In this document: piece after piece, positions 55,846 to 64,000 of the stretch
Layout of the letters: each line of letters starts with the position of its first letter
Position numbering within the stretch: the first letter of the stretch is position 1
NCBI GenBank assembly: GCA_963854835.1
Contig: OY978525.1
Location: forward strand, 120,277,240-120,341,239
Length of the DNA stretch: 64,000 bases
Reading direction: 5' to 3'
DNA from: Megamerina dolium
Taxonomy: Eukaryota > Arthropoda > Insecta > Diptera > Megamerinidae
Translations under genes and position numbers: made by a program
The notes under the pieces: model-generated
The model's database searches: none
Told to the model about the DNA's origin: nothing
What the model saw: the letters and a program-made list of their open reading frames with translations, nothing else

Positions 55846-55919
55846 TTGCTATTCATGGAATAGTAAATATATGCTCAGACTCATATTGAGTGGGGCTTCA
55901 TAGGGTAAAAAAGAAAATT

Positions 55920-56222
55920 AATACGTGGGCCCTTTTACCGAGCTTTTTTTCCAGTACTGTTTGTGCGCGTTAAATTTTTAACCAGTATTAGAAGGGAACC
56001 TACTTGTATTAGCCGGTACTGAATGGCAGAACTTTTGTGACATCACTTTTTCTGAGCTTTGTCACACAGCATTTTTAGAAGCGTTTTCATTGGCAATTCC
56101 TAATTGCATGTCGACAAATAGTTATCGCTCGATATTAAAGTTGTGTTTTAGCCGAAGATTGAACCCACTACCTACAGATCAGAAGGCCAACTCATTAACC
56201 ACTGTGCTACGCCACCCACGCG
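55920..56222 (-). mobile_element. SINE copy M
   Basis: On the reverse strand: GTGGGTGGCGTAGCACAGTGG (A box slightly changed), CCTTCTGATCTGTAGGTAG, GTGGGTTCAATC (B box), then the body including CCGGCTAATACAAGTAGG. The (GA)n and CCTAA end is missing. Confidence 0.8.
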
Positions 56223-57789
56223 TAGTATTGTCCAAAAAAATGCGTATAATGAAGCTTAAATATGTCGTATATTTTTTTTCGATGACTAGCCGACGTACAA
56301 ATTGTATCTGGCAACACTATGCCCTCCGCTATGGGATGCGTACATTTACTACGCACGTATGTACGCATGTTTTTCTTTTGTAGCCTACCCTCACCAGAGC
56401 TGTATCGCGGTCAAATAGCATCCTTTTCGACTGTGGGTGGTGTATGACTGAGCGAGCACACTCTCATTACATTATTCAACTATGGTATGTATTTCGTTAG
56501 GAGGGAGAACAGACATTGCCACCGTTGATGATGCTTCACCTTCTGCTTTGCCATATGCCGCATATCTGCACCACTAAATTTACGTACGCCACCATACTTA
56601 CTCGTACTTTAGTGCAGCTAGAGCTTAAAATTACTATCATTGTTCTTTGTTTTTTTTTTTTTTCTGTAGCTCTGCTCGTTGTTTCACTTTTCTCCATATA
56701 TTGTGTACGTTTTCATTTTTTTTTATGCCACCAAGATATGCTTGTATGTGTCGTTCCATTTTTATATTTGCAGAATTTTTTCTTTTCTCCAAATACATGC
56801 ATACACATATCGTACATACTCGTACATGTACGTATGACCGCTTCTGGTTGGTATGGTGCGGCAAAGGAAGGCATCTTCTCTGCACATGTTCTTGAGTTTT
56901 GCGAATTTTTATTTCCAGTCACCACCATCAGAATCAACATTACGTACTCTGTATTATAATGTATATTTTTTTTTTCTCTTCGGTGCCCTTTTGGTTGTTG
57001 TTGTTAAGTGCATATATGTATGTATATTTTTCTGTTAAAATTTTTTCCGTGAATTTTTTCTTTCTCTCATCGGCCAGCCAAACGACCACAATACGACATT
57101 ACCATCGTCGAATGTGCGAATGCATGACTGACTACTCTCTTTGTTCGTGTGTGTGTGTGTGTGTGAAGGTGGGGGAGTGGAGTATGTAGTGCCTAGTAAT
57201 GTTGCTGCCTTCTTTGGCAATTGCAACATAAGAAATGAAGGAGACAATATTCGAAGTGGGTACTTGAGAGTGATTGGTGTTTACTGTTGTTCTTGTTATT
57301 GTTGTTGGTGTAACAATTGCATATTAGTCGACAATAACGGCGACCGATGTGCATCATCTCAAGTGTTCGCTTATTCATTCGTTATTGATGTTTGTTATCG
57401 TCTGTTTTTCGTATTCATGCATTTCGTGCAGTATCCGTCGTCGTATATTTATGATCATATTATTTTTTTTCTCTACGGCTGTTTGTCGAATTTTCATCGA
57501 TAGGGATTATCTGGTACATGGTTACATATGGTACATATTGTGTGAATAGAGTTTGCAAGGGTTAACAAAACTGTAAATACAGTCGTCATTAAATGAAGAG
57601 CATTCATTGTTCACGATAAGGCTTGCGGAATGGTTTTTGAAATTGTAGAGGGTAAAAAACTATGAGAAAAAGTTGATCGAGATTGTAGGGGAACAATTGA
57701 TCGTGGATTAAATTTGTCACATTCGATTTAACTGTCATTTTATTCACATAATCAAGCTTAAAGAGAATAAACATTTGGTAAACTTGCTG
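56223..57789. other. gene-free low-complexity stretch
   Basis: T-rich + strand, (GT)n at 57146-57165 and (TTG)n near 57297-57308. Open frames translate low-complexity DNA. No domain recognised. Confidence 0.4.
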
Positions 57790-57812
57790 CATTTTTACTT
57801 TATTACTTCAAA

Positions 57813-58945
57813 ATGGCTGCTGAAAGCCATCGTATTTTAGTGGAAGTTTATGGTGACCATGCTTTAGCTGAACAAATGTATCAGAAGTGGTTTGCACGAT
57901 TTAAAAGTGGCAATTTTGATTTGGAAGACGAAGAAGATGGGCTCGGAGTGCCACCATAATTTGAGGATGAAGAACTGGAGGCAAGGCTCGATAAACATCC
58001 ATCACAAACGCAAGATGAACTCGCTAAAACACTTGGAGTTACTCAGACAACCATTTGCCATTGTTGAAACGCAATGGGACTGATCTGAAAGGTAGAAAAT
58101 TGGGTGACGTATGAACTGGAGCCAAGGGACGTCGGACGACGTTTTTTCGCGTGTGAACATCTGCTCCAACTGAAAAAAAGGGGTTTTTGTGACTGGCGAT
58201 GAAAAGTTGGTCCACTACGATAATCCCAAGTGCAAAAAAAAGAAAACACGGATTAAACCCTATCAGGCATCAACATCAACTGCAAAGCCGAATATTCATG
58301 GCGAAAAGGGAGAAGGGAATGGGACCAGCTGGGTGCGGTGTATTATGAAGCCAAGAGATGTCGAACGCCATTTTTTCACGTGTGAACATCTGCTCTAACG
58401 GCAAAACAGAAAGGGGTTTTTGCATCGAATTGTGACTGGCGATGAAAAATGGGTCCATTTCGATAATGCCAAGTGCAAAAAAAAACTGGAATAAACCTGA
58501 TCAGCCATCAACATCAACTGCAAAGGCGAATATTAATGGCGACAAGGGAGAAGGGAGTGAGACCAGCTCTGGGTGTGGTGCATTATGAGCTATTGAAATC
58601 GTGTTAGACGATCATAGGGGACCTGTGCCCATGACAATTGATGCCTTTGAGTCGAGCATTGCGAGAAACCCCGCCGCAATACGCCGATAGACACGACAAA
58701 GTTATTTTGCAACATGATAATGCTCGGCCATATGTTGTGGCGCCCGTTAAAACGTACTTGGAAACGCTCGAATGGAAAGTCCTACCTCACCCCCCATATA
58801 GCCCAGACATTGCTCCTTCCGATTACCAGCGAAGAACAGCGAACAAGCCAAAAATTTAGTCGATTCCTGGATTGCCTTAATACATGTCGATTTCTTCTGA
58901 CGCGGAGTCCGTATACAGCCAGAGAGATGGGGAAAAAGTAGTAGT
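57813..58945 (+). pseudogene. mariner transposase with an internal tandem duplication
   Basis: From 57813 the frame reads MAAESHRILVEVYGDHALAE, WFARFKSGNFDLEDEEDG (helix-turn-helix half), and, after shifts, QDELAKTLGVTQTTICH. The first aspartate lies in VTGDEKLVHYDNPKCKKK and occurs twice: a segment of about 240 bp (about 58110-58350) is repeated at about 58350-58590, with GTGTGAACATCTGCTC, TTGTGACTGGCGATGAAAA and CATCAACATCAACTGCAAAG in both. The second aspartate is in VILQHDNARPYVVAPVKTYL and the third in HPPYSPDIAPSDY, with 34 residues between them (DD34D). The C-terminus is shifted. Dead copy. Confidence 0.82.
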
Positions 58946-58949
58946 TAGA

Positions 58950-61187
58950 ACTTATACTCCCAATATTTTATGGCTTTAGATTCTACGTTCATTTATATTT
59001 CACTATAGGCGATATATTAATTAATTTTAAAAAGCAAATCATCTCAAGAAATGGATTTTACCATCCGGCCCCCATCAGGATTGTATAATTTAACACCTAT
59101 GGATACATTTTTTGTGAGGTCACCTCCTGCTATCTTCCTTTTATAATTTCCTCTTGTTAATTTAATGCGTCCAAACGTTGTTGTGCGAAACTTTTGTCGT
59201 CGTTTGTCTTATGTGTGATGTATTTCCCCTTTTTATGTCTTTGCTCCTGCTTTGACTGTTGTTCTTGAGTGCATTTAGGTGGCAACGAAGGCGGCATCAG
59301 TGGTTAAAATTCTACGATTATTTAAAAAAATCGTTTCACTATCATTTTACTACATATATTCTCAGTGTGGAGAGACAATGGCAGGTGGTAATGGTTATAA
59401 CATCACGATTTACACACATACATACAGTGTGAATCCTTTTCCAGTATGCGATATAAGCATGAGCGTGTGTGTGTGTGTGTGTGAATATTTGGCGGTCAAT
59501 TTGCAAACTTTTAAAATGTCTGACTCTTTGTACAGCAATTGTATGGGATACTCTATTTTTTTTGCAATCTTCATGTTAATGTGGCCCACTGTGTGTTTGG
59601 TGGATAATCTCGCAATTTGATATTATTCGTCTTTTCCTTTTGAAGTAAACACATTCAGACATATGCATGCATACATTTTGCGACCATATCGCGTATATAC
59701 ACTGGCGATTTCTGTTTGTGGCTTTGCTGTTGTTGCCGACATTTTTTCCAATGCTTTTGCATTTTTTTGTATAATGATTTTTTCTTTCCATTTTGTTTCA
59801 CGCCGCTGTGGGTCTTCCTTCTTCATCATCACCATCATCATCATTATCATCATTATCATTATCATCGTCATCCACGTCGTCATCGTTGCCGTCATATCGT
59901 CGTTTCCTTCCCATTTGATGTATGTGTGTGTTCTCTCTAGAGTAATTTTTTCTTTACCGTTGATGTTTTTTTTTTTTTTTTTTTGTTCGGCTATGCTCAG
60001 TTTGTGCCCCCTCCTTTACCTTGTTTACCCTGTCGTTCTTCTTGTTGTTATTGTTTTGACTCGCCTTGATGGGGGTTGGTGGAAGAAAGGCAAATATTTC
60101 GGTGGAGGGTGAATAAATAGCACACTCATCATCATCATCTCCTTCTATTTCTTTGTTGTCGCGCGTCGTCATCGTCGTCGTCGTCGTCCACTCGTTTTTT
60201 TCGCCCTTTCTTATACTATAGTTGTTGTTGTTGTCTCATTGGTTTACAATTTTTATTTTCTGTGCAGAATTTTTTCCAATATTTTTTTTCCCGCAATTTT
60301 ATTTCTTTTTTCGCCCTCTCCCCCCCACCTCCTCTCTTTTCACTACCTTGTTGCTATTGCCCCTTGGCTGCTAGAATGAGATGGCACTTGGAAGGAAGTG
60401 CTCTAGCAGCTAGCTGGCTGGCTGGCTTCATGTTGTTTGTAGTACATTTTTGTTGAGAAAGCTAACGAGAAGAAGAAACAAGGTAAATTGAGAGCGCAAA
60501 TGTAAAGAAAAAAATGCTTTTTTTTCCATGTATGTACGTCGTATTATTTGATTCTGTGTATCATGCAACTTGTACATATGTACAGACGTATTTCTCATGA
60601 GTACTACAATCATATATGTATGCATATACTCATAATACCGTCAGTTGTGCTGAGCCATCGATCCATCCATCCATTCATCCGTAGGCAACCAACCAAACAA
60701 CCAAGCAGTCAGCCAGCCGTCCGGGCGCGTCCCTTTGAATGTTCCTTTACGGTGTAACTACACCCCTCGCCGAACGTCGCCCCATCATTATATGTTTGCT
60801 GTATGTTTGTGTGGCTCTTTCTTGTGTGTGTGTGTGTGTGTATTGAAGTATTGCAGATGTTACTGATGTATTACCTAGCACAGTGGGCCATTTGATTCAT
60901 ATGCAACATTATATTCTCAAAGGTGTGGTAGAAATGAAACGTATTTCTTTTGATAATTTCAATTAATTAAAAATATTGAAAGAGGAAAAATAAAATATTA
61001 CAATATATGAATACATTTTTTTTTAAATGTTCATATTTTTGTAAATTTAATTTTTGATTTAACGTACGCTGGGGACTAGTTTCAGAGGACGTTTTTGAAT
61101 GCTTAAAAAAATTTTCGGTTTTATGAGGGCTATTTTACCTAATTGTTGAAGTCGCCAGAATTGCACTGTTTGAAAGAAACATTTTCA
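58950..61187. other. gene-free low-complexity stretch
   Basis: It contains (TG)n at 59465-59482, ATC repeats at 59822-59872, a T run at 59968-59984, GTC repeats at 60165-60188 and (GT)n at 60824-60842. Frames of up to 149 codons here consist of translated repeats. Confidence 0.45.
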
Positions 61188-62160
61188 TAATATTTTTCGC
61201 AACCGTGAATAGTAAACTCATATGCAGAAAACTAACGTCCTGACCAAAGGCGCTACAGCTCGCCATTTATTCAAATTGCAATAATTAAAGCATTTTTTTA
61301 AACAATTTAAATATCTAAAAATTTATAAAACACAAAAATTAATGGAAATATGCCTAATATTTAATAAAGAATTAAAAAAAAATTTCAAAATACATATTGG
61401 AAAAACAATTCTAAAAATAAAAACAAAGATAAAAATTTATATGTAAAAATTAAAAATTAAAAAAAAAATAAATTCGAATTAGTTATTAAGAAAAAAAAGT
61501 TTTATCAAATATAAAATCAAATTAAAATTCACTTTTGTAACTTAAAAAAAATTAATTTCAAGTTAATATTTTTCGCAATCGTGAATAGTAAACACATACG
61601 CAGAAAACCAACGTCCTGACCAAAGGCGTTACAGCTACAGCTAAATAAAACACAAAACGGAAATATGGAAATATGCCAAATATTTACAAAAACCGAGATA
61701 CATATTTCAAAAAAATTCCAACTATATTTAAAAAAAAATCAGTATTAAAACATTTTTTTAAAATTATTAAAAAAAAACATTTCAACACATTGGAAAAACA
61801 CTTCTAAAAATAAAAAAAGGAAAAATGGAAATATGGAAATATGCCAAATATTTACAAAAACCGAGATACATATTTCAAAAAAATTCCAAATATATTTAAT
61901 AGATAAAACACAAAATGGAAATATGGAAACATGCCTAATATTTAAAAAAGTCGAGATACATATATTAAAAAATTCCAAATATTAAAAAAAAAAATGTAGT
62001 ACAAAAAAAAAGGTCAAAATTTATTGTTAAAAAATTAAAAATTATTCAAAATAAATTCGAAATATAATCATTGAGAAAAAAAAATTTTAATTAATGCTAA
62101 AGTCAAATTAAAACTCACTTTTGTCACAATTAAAAAAAAAATAATTTCAAGTGTATAATT
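61188..62160 (+). repeat. imperfect tandem duplication of about 0.4-0.6 kb with sub-repeats
   Basis: A block with GTGAATAGTAAACTCATA, CGTCCTGACCAAAGGCG and TACAGCT occurs at 61200-61260 and again at 61575-61640. Block ends with TCAAATTAAAATTCACTTTTG are at 61517 and 62104. Inside the second unit the segment GGAAATATGGAAATATGCC plus AAACCGAGATACATATTTC occurs three times (about 61665, 61835 and 61920, the last diverged). It is non-coding. Confidence 0.7.
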
Positions 62161-64000
62161 AATTTCCTCATAGAATTGTTTCACTATGCAACTACTGTAC
62201 TGCAGGCCCTACAACAACAATAACAATAATACTATCACACCCGTTGAAAAAAAAAAAGCTGCTGTTGTCCAGCCAACCAGCCACTCGTCTTCGGACGAGC
62301 AGAACAACGTCGGCGTCGGCGTCATAGCAGTTGTGTTGGTCATTGTGATTGTTGTTGTTGTTTCCAGGTCGCCGTCGATTATTTTTTTTTTTTTATTTTT
62401 GTTTTTTTTTTTTTTTATTTGTGATTACTGTATGTATTTGATTATAATTCTCCTTTCAATTTTTTTTCTTGTATGAGCGACTATTTCTTCACCAGCGCTT
62501 GGTTTTTTTTTTTCGCCAATACTTTGTTTGTTTGCCTCCTTCTCTCGCTCTCTCTCTCTCTCTCTCTCACTCACTCTCACTCTTCGTTTCCATCGTTTCT
62601 TGTATTTCTTGAATAAACATGAGAATTCTTAAACTTGAGTTTTTCGCTGTTATTGTTGTTGGAAAAATTGTGAAAAATTTTTTTTTTTGCACTCCTACTT
62701 CAAATATGTACATATATACCTATAGCTTTCTGTGAATGCATGTATTCCTTTTTCATATGAGCAATTTCCATATTGGACATTACTATAGACGGGGATGACC
62801 AGTTGTTGAGCAGTTGCTCACTGGCATGGTGAGAGTAGCTGTGATAGCTGGTGATGATATGATATTCGTTGTTGTTGTTGTCCAGTGTTTTTTTTTTTTT
62901 GTTCTTGCCATTGCTCTTAGTAATAGTTATGGTTATGGTGATGAATCTTTTCCGACGGGTGCTATATACTTTATCTACAAATGTACATATGTACAATACA
63001 TAAATATCTATATGTTTGTAAGTGGGAACAATTTTTTTCTTTCTTTGATTGTATATCTCTTGTGCAACTTTGCTCTCGCTCACTCTCTCTCTCTCTCTCA
63101 TTCTTGCTATCGTTCTCTTTTTATCTTAATCATTTTGTAGCTCTCGCGATTTCTTTTCTCATGTATCTGTGCCCCTCCCCACTTTTGTGATTCCAAGAAG
63201 GCCAAGAAAGTAACCAAGTGGCTCTCTTTCGTCTGCAAAAAATTTTATTTTTTATATATTTAGTGTATAATAGTTGTTGCATCAAGTTCATCAGTTTGCC
63301 CCACTGTGCCGTTTCATGTTCGATTTTTTTCGCTCTTTGGTCTCCTTTTTTTTTTTTTTTTGTTCTTGCTCGTGATTTTTTTCTACATGAATTCTGCAAT
63401 TTTTTCTGATTGTTGTTGTATTCCTTTTATTTTGATTTTTTTTTATTTAACGCTATTCCTTGCTAATCGTCGTCGTCGTAGTAGAGTAGTAATCGTTGTT
63501 GTTGTTGTTGTTGTTGTAATTGCTGTCGCCGTCTTTTGGCATCATCGGCAATTGTTGTTGTTGTTGTTACTGCTGCATTTGTAGTAATTTTTCTCTGTGT
63601 TGTGTTCATCATCATCATCATCATTATCATCGTCATTATGACTACCGTCATCCTCATTGCCTTAACGTATACATAGTTACACACACACGCTTGTATGCTA
63701 AACATATTGGGTTCGCTCAAATTGTTCGCTTGCTTATTTCTTTGGCTGTCGAAGCGTTTGTAGTTTAGTTGTGACTCTGACTGAAGACGTCGCGTCAGTC
63801 AGCCTCAAAACGAGACGTATATACATCGTATATACATACACACACCCACTCACACATTCGAACGCACTCACGCACTAACGGTACTCCAAAGAAGCCGTGA
63901 AAAATTTCATTATTTTCCCGGAGACACGCACGTCCAATCGATATATATTTTGGACTACTTGAAATTTTCTTCAAATTTTATAATTTTTATACGAAACCAA
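62161..64000. other. gene-free low-complexity right end
   Basis: (TC)n at 62540-62579 and 63080-63098, long T runs, (TTG)n at 63496-63518 and 63552-63569, and ATC repeats at 63608-63634. From about 63775 the character changes to CA-rich, CG-containing DNA with an initiator-like TCAGTC (63795-63800), which could be a promoter or 5' exon of a transcript leaving the window; no downstream promoter element fits and no frame supports it. Confidence 0.35.

Noticed and set aside
56516..57503. Long + frames of 147 and 120 codons with hydrophobic stretches
   Set aside because: T-rich low-complexity DNA gives Phe/Leu/Val-rich frames on one strand; overlapping frames on both strands and no conserved motif.
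59623..60112. 149-codon frame with an isoleucine run
   Set aside because: Encoded by ATC trinucleotide repeats; no evidence for a gene.
1..64000. CRISPR array, prokaryotic operon, phage or virus
   Set aside because: No spacer-repeat array, no operon-like coding density, and no viral polymerase, capsid or envelope motifs; the regular short repeats are microsatellites, tandem duplications or transposon arms. No LTR retrovirus-like protease or integrase was seen.
63780..64000. Promoter and first exon at the right edge
   Set aside because: The base composition change and TCAGTC initiator-like site are suggestive, but no TATA box or downstream element is at the right distance and no exon can be delimited.

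Overview
The window looks like nuclear DNA of a higher fly, most likely a tephritid fruit fly. The reasons are strong A+T richness, introns with GT/AG borders, long (CAA)n/(TTG)n/(TG)n microsatellites, many Tc1/mariner relics including DD41D-spaced transposases (a spacing known from the rosa elements of Ceratitis), and a tramtrack-type BTB gene very close to Drosophila jim lovell (lov). There are no bacterial-style operons. The species is an inference.

Only one host gene is clearly visible: the start of a BTB zinc-finger-type gene on the + strand. Two coding exons (50503-50761 and 50835-50999) encode the first 104 residues, which is most of the BTB domain, split by a 73-bp phase-0 intron. The rest of the gene must lie beyond the right edge or past large introns. 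The A-rich, purine-biased stretch at about 31.7-36.7 kb, with good splice donors at 36366 and 36722, may carry its non-coding 5' exons. Almost everything else is intergenic or intronic DNA filled with transposable elements and their relics.

Layout. 0-5.2 kb: tRNA-derived SINE, foldback-like element, AT-rich repeat, MITE copy 1 inside a (TA)n run, decayed DD41D transposase. 5.2-11.4 kb: decayed mariner, MITE copy 2 (identical to copy 1, inverted), (CAA)n-tailed repeat, SINE. 11.4-13.0 kb: an almost intact Tc1-like transposon with TIRs, TA duplication and one frameshift. 13-26 kb: LINE 3' ends, IS630-type transposase relics, nested SINEs, and a deleted mariner with perfect TIRs. 26.9-28.1 kb: a second DD41D pseudogene. 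28-44 kb: sparse; it holds a CGATA/DRE cluster, hairpin repeats, a Tc1 end, a rearranged mariner, and SINEs, one of them split by an I-type LINE fragment. 44.9-49.4 kb: mosaic of LINE relics. 49.8-52.3 kb: lov exons between a 153-bp tandem duplication and a TIR-bearing mariner. 52.6-64 kb: AT-rich repeat, paired 109-bp palindromes, tandem duplications, a mariner with an internal duplication, and low-complexity DNA.

The most interesting material is in the repeats: a tRNA-headed SINE with target-site duplications and a CCTAA-type tail in at least 12 copies or fragments; a perfectly duplicated 242-bp MITE; a foldback element built of about 20-bp subrepeats; and a family of short repeats sharing a (CAA)n 3' end with a LINE, which suggests LINE-assisted mobilisation. 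Copy identification was by eye; boundaries marked approximate could shift by tens of bases.
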